This document shows positions 22,331 through 34,289 of a stretch of DNA of 64,000 bases, piece after piece (the stretch's first letter is position 1; the number at the start of each line of letters is the position of its first letter). The DNA lies in the NCBI GenBank assembly GCA_026874595.1, contig CM049314.1, forward strand, positions 34,887,229 through 34,951,228, read 5' to 3'. The stretch is from Sipunculus nudus (lineage: Eukaryota > Annelida > Sipuncula > Golfingiida > Sipunculidae). The notes under the pieces were generated by a model. That model was not told where the DNA came from. It saw nothing but the letters and a program-made list of their open reading frames with translations, and made no database searches. The position numbers were made by a program, and so were the translations under genes.

Positions 22331-23079
22331 ATGTCCTTCAGCCTCACTCAGTGCTGTGGTTGCAGCAGTGTGATCTCTTTAATTGGCTCTACATGTTCAG
22401 AAGTGTGGATCACTGAAACAAAATTAAGAAAAATAGCCTTTGTACAGCAGAGGCAGTAATGCAAGCTCATTCTTAATTGCATAAAGTGGTGTGGGGCATC
22501 CTGTTTTGAGCTCTTAAGCCCAAAGTACTGTGCTTTTGATGCTCAACTTTGTTGATACCCAGTGTTAGTTCTGAATTTTTTTTTAATTTTAGCTCATAAC
22601 ACCATGTACTCTGTGATTGTTGTTAGCGGAGGTTTCTTACTGTAAGCACTGCATGTGTTTGTTGTGCTCAGTGCACCTAGATATATATATGTTTCATGGT
22701 CTTTTTTGTTCTCTAAACCCAAGTAACATTCACTCAATGCTTGTAGCTGTAGGACCTTACAGAGCTTTTGGCTTCCTTGTGATTAGTTCTGCAGCTACAG
22801 TACTGAGACTGTAGTCACACTTAATGACCAACTAATATGGGTGTTCTTTAGTGATGTATGGCCGTCATGGGTCAGCTCAGTGTGACAGCTAGCTAGCAGG
22901 CCACAAAACTGACAGATTAGTGAATACACAGAAACAAGCTGATTAGATGTGAACATCAAGTAATGGTAGAGAGCATCCGATGTATAATAACCAGGGTCAG
23001 AAGAGTTAAAGACACTGGCTACAGGAAAATGGTTATTAGTGTGTTCCTTTCTTGATGAAAACAAGTCTTACTTACCCAG
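22331..23079. other. Unique sequence upstream of the 23.1-kb candidate exon
   Basis: No repeat is recognised. The last 40 bp form the pyrimidine-containing acceptor region of the candidate exon. Confidence 0.4.
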
Positions 23080-23251
23080 TTGTATGATGGCAGCGCAGGG
23101 GGGCAGGAGATGAATTCTTTCAATAAATATGCCGTAGACGTTGGTCTAGCACTGCCAGAACACGAGGAAGACTCCCTCTCACCGTCACATGCCACTATCA
23201 AGCATGAGCTCCCAATCAATACTGATCATCCTCTGTTGTTTTCCGAGCACG
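23080..23251 (+). CDS. Candidate internal exon with IKHE sumoylation-like motif
   Basis: A 172-bp segment lies between an acceptor (CTTACTTACCCAG ending at 23079) and a donor (GTAACC at 23252). One frame is open throughout for 57 codons plus one base. It reads LYDGSAGGQEMNSF, then KYAVDVGLALPEHEEDSLSP, SHATIKHELP and LLFSEHG. The composition is balanced and Ser/Glu/His/Pro-rich, unlike the AT-driven frames around it. IKHE fits the sumoylation consensus (hydrophobic-K-x-E), common in activation or repression regions of transcription factors. An internal ATG at 23110 could serve as a start, making this a first coding exon. The start phase matches the end phase of the 6101-6189 exon. No family is recognised. 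Confidence 0.42.
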
Positions 23252-23259
23252 GTAACCTT

Positions 23260-25065
23260 CCCGGTTTTGTCATTTTCTGTCTAGTGCTTGGGTCAGTTTG
23301 TGCTTCCACATGGACGGCTTGAATCCCTAACACGGCTTCCTGAATCAGAGAAGACATTATTAGGTAAAGTAACCACCCCAATTACATCTCTCTTTGTTCT
23401 CTTACTAGTTCCGTATTGTTTTGCGTTATTGGTTAATTGTGTTCATGTGATATGAGCAGCAACCTCTGTGATATGAAAACAAATCGTACCAACCTTCTGT
23501 TAGTGGTCATATTATTTGGGTCTGTTCCATGTTTAGATTCCCATAGTTACATTGCACAGCTGTGGAGTAACTGCATGCAATATCTTTTGAAGCATCAACC
23601 TAAGTCAAGAAGAGTTAGCAGATAATGTGATACCCTTTGACTTAATTCTGTTAATGGTTGATCCAGAAATACAGAATTTAATGTATAAATCATACACAAA
23701 CACTTTGTCTCCATTTACAACAGGCTTCATGTAATCCTGCTTTGTTTTAATACACATGCTAAACTACCCCTGTAAAATTAGCCTCAGGACTTAATGTTCC
23801 AAGAGAAGATAGGGTATAAACTGTAGTAAATCTGATCAAAAATGACATCTGAAAGTTTCAGTGCATTATTAATATAAAACAGGACATAATAAAACATTCA
23901 TATTTTTATTTAGCTATTAAAATCCATGCCTCCTATAGCCACCACAGCCTGAATAATACAAGTAATGTTATTTCGGAACCATTTACTGTACTGAGTTATT
24001 TGTATGGCTTTTCAGATGGCACCATAACGTCATTCTGTAAAATGTAGGTCTCTGTGGCCACTTTTTCATAGGAAACCTTTAAAGACTATGTTGTGTATTC
24101 ACAAGATAACAAGATGAGGGCTTTCAAGAATTTTGGGGTGAGCATCTCTGATGCGCTAGTTCTTGTTCAGACACTTGGTTCTTGGTGTCCAAGCATCCAA
24201 CCAGTGTATGAAATTTCTGGCTGCAATCATGTTAACACTATGCTGATTGACAACTAACCCTTTGATTTAACCTTTATCAATAATGTCATATAAAACAGTA
24301 CAATATCTTATTTTATAATGATACAAACATAACATAATATAAAGACTACGATTTGGCAAAACCCTTCAAAATCTTAAATCGATAACATATGCCATTTGTA
24401 CACACATTTTCACATGATGCACCAAACTTTTGGCCTGAGCATTTTGTTCTCTTCAATTTTTCTTCCTATTGAAAGCCCTTAAGATGCAAACTTATAAAAA
24501 AAATCACATGTACCATATACTAGAAACTTCTAATGTGACATCTCAGTAAGTCTTCTTGAGATCTCCTGTCACATATTCAATTAGGTGAGAGTGGGTATAA
24601 TATAGTTGTTACCATTTTAAATGTGAGACTCTTGTGTATGAGTCTCCATGGCTGTTCAACAGTAATTGTGCAGTGGGTCATAAAAATGAAATATTAATCA
24701 TTCCCACATCCAACTGTCAACAAACAGTCCAAAGTGCAAGAATTCAGGTAGAAAGTTTCTTGTCTGAACATTTATCATTAAAAGTAATAAACCTACATTG
24801 TCCAGATGTGTAGAAAATGATTGATCTTGAAGAGATTCGTTAGTTTGTAAGACTTGAGTGGTGGTACTAATTCTATATTTGCATTTTTTCAGTCCTGTTT
24901 TTGTTACAAGTTTTAAAGAAGCATTCACTAGTTGCATATCAAATGCATGTTTTTTTCATCTTATTTGGTTCATAACCTCCAGTAAACCTCTTACCTTAAA
25001 TATTAGTCATGACAGTTCAACCTGAACACTATTAATATAACCTGGTGTGGCAACAGGATTAGCGG
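23260..25065. other. Unique sequence, no gene seen
   Basis: AT-rich, without tandem or dispersed repeats that I can recognise. Confidence 0.4.
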
Positions 25066-25067
25066 CT

Positions 25068-25300
25068 TTGGAATAATAGGTCATAATTTTCAACAGCATT
25101 TTCATTGTTTTCAAGTGCATTTGTATGAGCCATGACACAGCTGATCTGTAGGTGTTGCTGTGTGTAATTACAGATAACATATATTTAGCCAGTTGAGCAC
25201 CTTGGGCATAAAGAGCTAGGTTGGGCGAAGGGATTATTTCTTAGATATCAAGTGTTTCGTGACAGAATGTAAGTAAATCTTTACCCAACTAGATTTATCT
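25068..25300 (-). repeat. Dispersed repeat, copy B, inverted relative to 4361-4635
   Basis: The reverse complement matches copy A through most of its length, for example ATCTAAGAAATAATCCCTT, GTGCTCAACTGGC and TCATGGCTCATACAAATGC followed by ACTTGAAAAC. It lacks part of the middle present in copy A. Confidence 0.75.
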
Positions 25301-25932
25301 TTAAAGGACATATTTTACATTTTGAGGTTAGCAAACCAAAAGAAAACCTTGAATGAAAACCTCATCCATAAAGTACATTCTTGGCACTGTGTATAGTTCA
25401 GGAAAAATTCATTGGTTTCAGTTCCTAATGATTACCTTACACCTTATTTAAGAAAAAGAATTATGTAAAAATATGAGAAATCTGTCTGCATTTTACAACA
25501 TATCATACTCATTTATTGTGCAGGTCAAGATCATTAATCACATGCAGAAACAGCCTCCATTGACAGCTGCTGATGTCATGTAAACACTTTAAAAAATATA
25601 ACCAACTAAATCAAAGATGGCTACTCATGCAGGGACACATCAGATTTGTCAGACCATTGTACTGAGTAAAAGCAAATGTGAAACATAAACTTGGCATTTA
25701 TTTAAAATTCTCAGTTACCATATTAAGCTAGAGAGAAAATTTTGAAGAATATATGTGCTTTCAAGAACATTTTATCCAAAAAAGGTGGAAACAAGTTGGT
25801 ATAACAAGTATAGGTACCTGTATTTTGTGCTTCTTATTTGTCTCCATCATAGAAGTACAGCTTTGCCTGTTTGACTTTGATGTGTTCATCAGTCCTGCAT
25901 CTCCCAGGAAGAAAGTTCTCTGTTTTTAATGG

Positions 25933-25933
25933 A

Positions 25934-25997
<64 letters not shown>
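25933..25997. repeat. (TA)n microsatellite
   Basis: About 30 TA units, with one imperfect unit near the start. Confidence 0.95.
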
Positions 25998-26001
<4 letters not shown>

Positions 26002-26232
26002 GGCTTGAAAAATCACCACTGATAACAAAAAAACATTTCATTTTTTTCACAAAAATGTTATTTTCAAAGCATCAGTATTCCAATGCCTTCTTGCTTTTGT
26101 GGTATGTGTCATTACTTCATTTTAGTTTTGTCCCCAGCTGTAAATATGAGAGGAAATTTGAAACATTTTTCCCCAAGAAATTTTGCTTTTTGGTCAAATT
26201 ATTAGAGAGATTGAACCATTAGAATAAATACA

Positions 26233-26317
<85 letters not shown>

Positions 26318-26335
26318 GATCAACATGATCTAATT
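26233..26335. repeat. (TA)n microsatellite, about 40 units, with adjoining hairpin
   Basis: An 81-bp TA array at 26233-26313 passes into an inverted repeat with 10-bp arms, AATTAGATCA (26313-26322) and TGATCTAATT (26326-26335), around a 3-bp loop. This is the longest TA array in the window. Confidence 0.92.
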
Positions 26336-26662
26336 TAGACAGACATGAGAATGAACACTTTGAGCATACAAGAAATGACACATATCCAATCAGTATGATA
26401 CTCATTAAAACATAATGTTTGTAGTTTTGAAACAGGCCCATAAAGAGTCTTGAAATGTTTTGAATATAGAAGTGTCCTTGTTTTTAATCAAGATTCACAT
26501 GACACTATGTAGTGTATTTCAAGTACATCCTATGATCAGTTTTGGAGTTGCTTTGTCAAAGGGTGCTGAAAATTCAGGATTTCCTGCGGTAAAGTCATCT
26601 CTTTGCTCCACACAGATCAAAGATTGTTGGCAGTTAGTATGACTAGATTATTATTTGTTGAA

Positions 26663-27031
26663 CTAATTGCTTGACCACATTCCCGGGAAGCATATTGATG
26701 GTTTGGAGCCCGGGGTTGTATGGGGACTTGTTAAGGTACTATTGAGATCTGTTCTCTGTAGGCCTGTTGTATTAAGTGCGGTGTCCACTGGGCTGTTAGT
26801 CAGAAAATTGAGGTTAATCATACTCAGTTCTATTGATCTTCTTCTAGCAGAAGCATTGACACCAAACAGTATCCAAGGGCAAACATCTTCACGTTCCCCA
26901 AACTTTGCATCAGGCACCAACGAAGGACATGCCAGTATGAAGTGGACAGCTTGGGCAAATATTTGTCTTATCAATTTTGTTAACAAGCTGAATACTTTCT
27001 CAAATATTTGTTGCATGATGTGCAATATCAT
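26663..27031. other. Less AT-rich block open on both strands, unknown
   Basis: This roughly 370-bp block is more GC-rich than its surroundings. It is open for 122 codons on the minus strand (including CPWILFGVNASARRRSIELS and TTPGSKPSICFPGMW) and for 144 codons on the plus strand starting at 26667. No domain is recognised and no clear splice pair is visible on either strand. It could be a fragment of a transposon or retropseudogene, or an unrecognised minus-strand exon. Confidence 0.3.
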
Positions 27032-27430
27032 TATGCAAGCACATATTAATACAAGTGAACTGTTTAATTGTGCTTTGCCAATTAATCGATTATATCTATG
27101 ACTGGTTGTTTTCTCTCCTGATCAATTAAGTTGATTGCATTTTTGCATAATCAATCATAAATGATTATGTATGCTCATCTAAAAAGTCATATTATCTTAT
27201 TCTGTCAGCAATATAAGATAGATGGGGCACAGAACATTGCAAATAGCATTAAAACTTATCTTTGTGCAACAAATAAGTGTCAACTACCTGGTCATCACCA
27301 TAACCTTTCAGCGAGATGTACAAGTTGGACTGAGTTTGCCCTAGCTGTCAATATTTAAGGTATAATTCTGTACAGCATATTTCATGGTAATATAGATGGT
27401 ACATAAAATAATCATTGATCATGGGTCACA

Positions 27431-28815
27431 TTTTTAGCTCAGCTGACTATAAGTCATCTGAGCTATAGTCGTGGTCCATTGTCCGTCGTCCGTCCGTCTG
27501 TCCGTCCGTCCGTCCGTCCGTCCGTCCGTCCGTAGATGTGGCACGTTTTGAAACCGTAAGACCTAGGAATCCAAAATTCGGCATAATGTTAGATGTCCCC
27601 AAGATCTCCTACCAAGCCGAAAACTGGGTGTTTGCAACTTCGTTCCTTTGAGAAATTAAGGAAAAACCTCAATTTTTTATTAAAAACCTATTTTCACACT
27701 TCAGGACTGCCTAATATCAAAACCACTCATCTGTTTTACCTCATATTTACCATAAATATTCCTCTATATAGTTCCTATGTACAAGCCAGAAATTATGTCT
27801 GTATTATTTAATTTAAAAAAGTTATGGGCCCAAACATAATGCATTTTGTAAAAAATCAGAAAAGATATTTGATCACTTAACACAAAAAATGTTAATGCTA
27901 TGGACCTTTTTTCCAGTAATATAACTTTAATATATCAAAATTAAATTGTATACCCAAAATTAGATGAAAATCTTTTAAATTTTTTAAAATATTAATAAAA
28001 ATAAAAAATTGGTACCTTAAATTTTGCCCAACTTTGACCATGGCACGTTTTTTTCCTGTAAGTACTGTGGATTTAATTTTCACAGCATGTTTTTGTTAGC
28101 ATTTCAACTGTTAACACCAAAAATTTGAAACCAGTTGATCAAAAACTGTAGATTTTAATCAAGTTTTCAAGCACCATGTAACATATTGTTTACATCAAGC
28201 TAGTGTTATGCAGTTTGCAAGAGCTCAGCTCCCCAGCTTCAGCTCTAAGTTCCTTAAATTCGGCATACAGTTAGATGTCTCCAAAATGCCCTACCATGCC
28301 AAGAATTTGGTCACTATGACATTCGAGATATTAATGAAAAACTTCATTTTTCCATTAAAAACCCATTGTTACACTTCAAAACTGCCTAATATCAAAACCA
28401 CTGATCTGACTTTAATCATAAATAATATACATATTTTTCATTCTCTATGCACATGCCAGAATGATGTCAGTATTGTGTAATTGTTTTAAGTTATGGGCCC
28501 AAACATAATGCACTTTGTAAAAAATCAAGAAATATATTTACTCCCTTAACAAGAGCATTGCTGAAGCTAGAGATTTTTTTGTCAGGGATGTAACATTATT
28601 TAATACCCAAAATTAGTTCTGAATTTTTCAAATTATATCTAGTATAAATATAAAATTAGTACCTTAAATTTTGCCCAACTGTGACCATGGCACGTTTGTT
28701 TCCCGTGAGCACTGTTGATATAATTTTCATATCATGCACACATAAGCATTTCAGCTTTTTAGTTTAGAAAGCTGAAAGAAATTGGCCAAAAATTGTAGCT
28801 TTTATTAATGTTTTT
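27431..28815 (+). mobile_element. AGCTCAGCTGA / (GTCC)n dispersed element with internal 670-bp duplication
   Basis: It begins TTTTAGCTCAGCTGACTATA and has a (GTCC/GTC)n block at 27481-27533. The body carries repeated landmarks: TTCGGCATAATGTTAGATGT at 27578 and TTCGGCATACAGTTAGATGT at 28259, and TTGCCCAACTTTGACCATGG at 28021 with its partner near 28678. The interval of about 660-680 bp shows two diverged copies of the body. Elements opening with AGCTCA...GAGCTAT and a GTCC run are characteristic of mollusc genomes. No coding capacity is evident. Confidence 0.7.
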
Positions 28816-30575
28816 TTATGAGACCCTGTCAGACTTTGGCTCTCTCCAGCCCCTCTTGAGTCACCTGTATGTTGACCTTGTTGACCCTTCATCAAATTAT
28901 GCACGCTTGAGGCGAGGCATACATGGAATCTAGGCAGCTTATGGCAAGCCACAGTTGATCCAGGTGTCCAACCCAACTCATCTAGTAGTTTTAACCAAGA
29001 ACATAACAAAAAACAATAAATTAATAAATTTTTATTGGTTTTTAATAACAAATTAAAGAAAAATAGAAAAGGAATTTGTTAGTTTATAATAACAGGAAAT
29101 TAACTCGCAGTTACTGATGATATAAGAATCTTGTATCGATGGTTAGAATATTACATATTCCAAATAACACCATGCAGTCACCTATGGCATTTTTCAGTTC
29201 AATTTTAATGATAAAGAAGTAAATCATATTATTCATTACTAATCATTAGGGATCATATGAAGGAAATTAGACAAAGATGCAGTTGATATTATTAATCTAG
29301 ATTCCTGCTGTGTCTAGTGTGTACATTGATGTGAAATTAGTCCAAAATGAATTTTTTACTGTTATTTTTTAATATAAATAAAAGCCATAAAACCAGGTAC
29401 TTATGATCATTATTTAAATGTGTGAATTTTGTATATTCTGGATTCTCAACATCACTGTTTGGTAAAAAACTGAATAAAATCCAGACATGGTGCAAATACT
29501 TTGTAATTGTATTTAAATACAAATATGATTTTGTACTCCATTATAAAATTTCTTGCATAAAGAATGGGAATTCAGGTAAAAATGAAAATATATGAATACT
29601 TGTGCAAATACTTTCAAAATGTATTCATGAATGCATTCATGAATATATTCTTTAATATTATTTTAATAATCATATCAGTTATATTTCATTTTAAAAAATC
29701 ATATGATTCTCTTATTATTTTTAATAAAAAATATATTTGGGACAATATTTGTATTTTTTTTAATAAATAGTTAAACTCTTATATTATATGTTCTGCTTAT
29801 AAGTTATATGGCCAAGTCAAAATCTGTGTGACAATAGTACTCCATTTGTTAATAAAATAAATGAAATCAATCCTCTTCCCTGTCTCCAAAGGTACTATCA
29901 GAATATTACATAAGCTAAACAACAACAACTCATGATACAGCTTATATTTATTACCACACAAAACCAGCATGTGCCTCATTTCTAAATAATATTTTTTTAT
30001 CATATATAACAGCTGAGCGTAGTGACCCATAGGTCCCTTGTTTCTCTCAGTCATCAAATATGGTTTTTCAACCCCTTCCTACCACTACTGTATAAGATCT
30101 CATTTTGTCACCTTTGTCTTAAGAACAACACTGCATGCATATACTCATCACTTCTCAGTCAAACCACATTGACATTATCACAATATACATAAGGGTGTAA
30201 CTTTGGATTTTAACATTTACATTTTATCAAGGTATTCAGCAGGTTAAAAGCTTGCGGGTTACTTAACATATACTCCACAGATAATGAGGTTTTCTTGATT
30301 AGTCAGGAATGATATGCATTTGTTGACATTGTATCTGATTCATCTGCTTTGTATTCTATATTCTGTTATTTGGCACAGTTGTTATTGTGCAAACTCATCT
30401 CAGCTGGGAAAGGAAGATTTGACTTTTTTTTTTAATAGGATGGAACTACTTCAATAAGTGCAATTTCACCTAAACTTGTCTCTGGGGTCTATATTATTAA
30501 AGATGGTTAAATATTATATTTGAATTTATATCTTTAAACATGAAGAAGGTCACCTTGTATATAATATTATAATTT
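28816..30575. other. AT-rich sequence, no gene seen
   Basis: It contains a 24-bp perfect palindrome at 29622-29645 and extreme AT stretches at 29560-29780. Nothing coding is recognised. Confidence 0.45.
29622..29645. repeat. 24-bp perfect palindrome
   Basis: TATTCATGAATG directly followed by its reverse complement, with ATGCAT at the centre and no spacer. It probably arose by duplication of ATTCATGA. Confidence 0.9.
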
Positions 30576-30578
30576 TAC

Positions 30579-30897
30579 TTACTGACTGACTGACTGAAAG
30601 TGAAGGCGGTGCTCAAGCTAGTAACAGGTCTCCGGAAAATCCGGCCGGCACATGACCGACAAAGTTTTACAGATTGAGTCGGTATATACAGTTAGGTATT
30701 AAAAAAGGCAAAAGTAGAAGATACTGATAGAGTTGAAGTTTGTAGTGAGAGAGGTGGAGGAAGCCAGAGAACCCGGAGAGAACCACCGAACCTTGGACGG
30801 GCCACTACGACCCCCTCTCATGGCAGCATCTGGGATCGAACCACTGTTGCCAGCAGAGAAGGCCGAGTGTTCAACCACTCAGCTGTCCAGGCCTCAT
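30579..30897 (-). mobile_element. tRNA-headed SINE with (CAGT)n tail, minus orientation
   Basis: On the minus strand the head reads GCCTGGACAGCTGAGTGGTT then GAACACTCGGCC (box A region) and AGTGGTTCGATCCCAG (box B). The body of about 250 bp includes CTCCGGGTTCTCTGGCTTCC, and the tail at 30579-30597 is (CAGT)n. Head, body and short-repeat tail make a complete SINE of about 318 bp. It may belong to a known mollusc SINE family such as the V-SINE group, but I cannot test that. Confidence 0.75.
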
Positions 30898-30899
30898 TT

Positions 30900-31335
30900 T
30901 ACTAAGAGTATACCCATAATTTTGACATACAACTTGTGACATCAGGGTTTATTTTGATGTGTACACAAAATGGCAGCTCCCATTAGCAGTTTCAAGAAAC
31001 TGGGAGAAATTAACCTGTCAGGCTTTAATGAGGGTGTGGGGATGTGTCATGAATATACCTCAAGGTTTACTGCCAAGAGGGTTTGGTGACAAGGGAATGT
31101 GTATCAATTGGCAACGTTTAGGTCAGAATAGCACTTTTTTGGACCATGCCCAAATTATCAGATAATAGTATGATTATGTCTCTAATGGGGAAGAAGACCA
31201 TATATACTCTAGCTGAATTAAGCTTTGGTGGAAGATTCTGGTTGGAATCTTTGTATCATAAACCCACCAGTAAAGAATGCATCAACCATCAAGAACATTT
31301 ACATAAAAAATCTGCAATTCAGAACCTGTAGTTAC
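30900..31335. other. Unique sequence, no gene seen
   Basis: Short open frames here have no domain. No repeat is recognised. Confidence 0.4.
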
Positions 31336-31339
31336 AGTT

Positions 31340-31432
31340 ACCCGTTCACTGGCAAGGGTCTAACGAGGGGCCACTGAAGAGTCAAAGTCCAACACTTAAT
31401 CACCACACTGGCTTAACACCCTACCCTTTGAA
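31340..31432 (-). mobile_element. Possible degraded tRNA-Gln-like SINE head
   Basis: On the minus strand AGTGTGGTGATTAAGTGTTG followed by GACTTTGACTC resembles the D-arm and anticodon arm of tRNA-Gln(TTG). The expected box B downstream is degraded to CGTTAGACCC. Confidence 0.3.
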
Positions 31433-31434
31433 CA

Positions 31435-32545
31435 TATAACTATTGCACCTTTAAATCACACACTCGGAGAACAAAAAATCAAGAATATGTGGAAATGTTC
31501 TGTGGTCTGATTTGTATGCTGCATCCAATGGAAAGTCTTAATATCATTATAAGTCTTTCATAGAAAAGTCATTCATCAGGTATATATTTGTTTACAGGAA
31601 GTGACTGGAATGAGCTCTGTATATGTATACTGGAAACAATTGTGTGTACAATTTGTTATGTGTGAAAAAGACAACCACAAAAACACCTATTCCATTTTCA
31701 ACATCCTCAGTAAAGGTCTGAGAATCACCATTTGCAATGGGCTAGTATGAGAATGGATGTCTTGGAAAGAAATAAGGCACTAAGTGCTGGTATATGTACA
31801 GGTCAGCTGAGGAAGAGGACTTTTTACCAAGATAACAACAGTCTGAACAAGCAGGCTTAGTTTATGCTTCAATATTCTAGAGAACCTCAGGGGATATACC
31901 CATATCCTGGCATGATTCCATCAATCACACCTCCTTGACAGGATTCAGGTCCTTCAAAATGGAGGAGAAAAGCAGCAGTTTCCCCTCCAGTGCTGAAGAG
32001 TCCCAAATGACAAGCCTCAGAGTGAAAATATAAGCTGTATCAAACACTTTCAAGTGATGAAAATCTCAATGAGAAACAAATCTTTTCCTTCCTCGTGCAG
32101 GATCAATATAACTCTCAATGGACTGGTCCAGCTGGTGAATATTTTCCATGTTGCAACTGGCTACAATATCCATCTGTAATTCAGTAACTCGGTAAACTAA
32201 TAAATGTGAATGATTGTACTCTGTCCTGCCAACCTGTGTCCATGCAATAGTATTTAGAGAAATTTTTTGAAAATTCATATTTTTTTCAATTATTTCAAAA
32301 AAGATTGCATATAGAAGTCTTGGGATTTTTGTTTCAGATAAAAATATTTTATGAAATGAAGTACTTATAGGATATGATGAAATCATGAAAGGATTTGAAA
32401 GAGTTAAAAGTATTGATTTTGAGAAACAGGAATATTTGTACTTTCTTTTTAAGTGACTTTATACGTATCACTCACTTGGCATCTTATTAATCAAAATATT
32501 TAGCATATTGAGCTAAACTTCATTTGCTACTTATAATTGATACCT
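31435..32545. other. Unique sequence, no gene seen
   Basis: The minus-strand 106-codon frame at 32066-32386 is AT-rich, without a domain or convincing splice sites. Confidence 0.4.
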
Positions 32546-32549
32546 CTGT

Positions 32550-32835
32550 CAAGGTGCAGGAGTTATGTTTATGCAGGTGTTGGTTTGTTTGTCTGTCTGT
32601 TTGTCTGTCTCTATGTTTGTTTTGAAACATTACTTAAAAAGTTATGAACAGATTTTGATGAAATAAAATAGCTTGGCAATGATACAAGGAACAATTGGTT
32701 AAATTTGGGGGTGATCAGGATCACCAACTGAATCACGGAAATTTTTGGAGGAAAATTTGCTGGATTTCTGACAGTGCCATATAGGGGCAATGAACTGCCT
32801 TTGCAGAGGTCTGTTCTCTCTGATTGCAAATTTCT
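32550..32835 (+). mobile_element. GTTTGTCTGTCTG dispersed element
   Basis: A (TTTGTCTG)n block at about 32583-32612 is followed by AAAAAGTTATGAACAGATTT, a central GGTGATCAGGATCACC palindrome (32710-32725), and a 3-prime GCAGAGGTCTGTTCTCTCTG motif. This order (TTTG/TCTG block, AACAGATTTTGATGAAA, GGTGATCxxGATCACC, GCAGAGGTCT) is that of a short element found repeatedly in invertebrate genomes. It has no coding capacity. Confidence 0.6.
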
Positions 32836-32839
32836 AATT

Positions 32840-33565
32840 ATTATTTGTTATGATTAGTGGTGAATCAATGGTTAAGCTTCCAGAGAATGCCATGCTGCAC
32901 CATACATATTTAAAAAGTGACTTGATTTTTCTGGGCTGAAATCATGCAAACCTTTTAGAGATAGCAGTGCCTAATTATGAGATCAAAATAGGGCTATATC
33001 TTGGAGCCCAAATAGGGTTTGATGTGAAAGGGCTCTCTGCCGTGAGTGGACATGCAATTTGCCTTCAAAGTTACAGGAAACTAAATAACGAAGTTTCTCC
33101 TGGTGTTTAATCAATGATGTTGCCATCAGCTCATGGGACTGGCATATGGAAAGTTTCCTTGTGCCAGCAGGAGGTCTCAGAGTATTTTCAGTTCATAGAC
33201 CAGTTGCTAATCAGGGTTTAGAAATAAACCACAGCAGGATCTTGGGAGCTTTACAAAGTAAGTGCTAGGCACAAAAAAAGATACAATAAGTTAATGGAAG
33301 AGGAGATGCTTGAGTAAAGGACCGAACCTGATAAAAACACATTTCTTGTGATGAAATCCCTCCAGAGAAAGTGCCAGACCTCAAACACAATCAGGATTAA
33401 GCTTCAAATAAAACAGCATTTTTAAGATGAGAACTTGTTGTGAGCACCAGGCTTTGAATGGGAATATACAGGTGATCCTAAGAAAGTGATTGTCCTATCA
33501 GAAAGTTTTCTAATTTCCTATAGGCTAGTTTCTTAGCCTTTGGCTCACAATATTTCCCAGGTCAG
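32840..33565. other. Unique sequence, no gene seen
   Basis: Non-repetitive, with some less AT-rich parts (33020-33250). No exon signal. Confidence 0.4.
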
Positions 33566-33574
33566 TGCAGTTAA

Positions 33575-34285
33575 TTAAAATTATAGCTCTGTGACAAGAG
33601 AATACTGTCACATATAATTATTGACAAAAGAATATCATGTCTCTTTTCTTGACAAGAGAACCTGTCATATTAATTCCTAGAAAAAGTGAAGCCTATAGCT
33701 GTCACATTATATTTCACTGACAAGGTAATCCTGTTACATTTCATTGACAGCAGGATGTGGTCACATTAATTGACAGTAAAATCCTATTGTAAGGCATTGA
33801 CAAGAGAATTCTTTCATGTTAAATAATGAACAAGAGAATCCTGCCACATTTCATTAACAAGAGGAACTGTTATATTAATTCCAAGTCAAGAAAATCCTAT
33901 AGCTGTCACATTATATTCCATTGACAAGATCACATTAATCCATTGACATGAGAATGATGTCACATTCATTCATCAACATTAGAAACATGTCATTTTAAAT
34001 GAAGATATTAAAATATTTTTCTGAAAAGGGAATCCTGTCACATTCTTTGCCCAGAGAATCCTGTCATATTAATTTATTGACTAGAGAATCCCGTCTCATT
34101 GATTCATTGACAAGATAAACCTGTCACATTAAATAGTTGATAAGAAAATCCTGTCACATTTCAGTGACAAGTAAATCCAATTGATATTACATCAAGTCTT
34201 TAACAAGAGAATTCTGTCTCATTAATTCATTGACAAGAGAATTCTGTCACATGTACTTACACATTTTGTGACAAAAGAATTCAGC
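33575..34285 (+). repeat. Degenerate minisatellite, unit about 31-38 bp
   Basis: Units built on TTGACAAGAGAATCCTGTCA followed by CATTAATTCA recur about 20 times over 710 bp with many indels. Each unit contains the inverted pair TTGACA / TGTCA. Confidence 0.85.
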
Positions 34286-34289
34286 AAAC

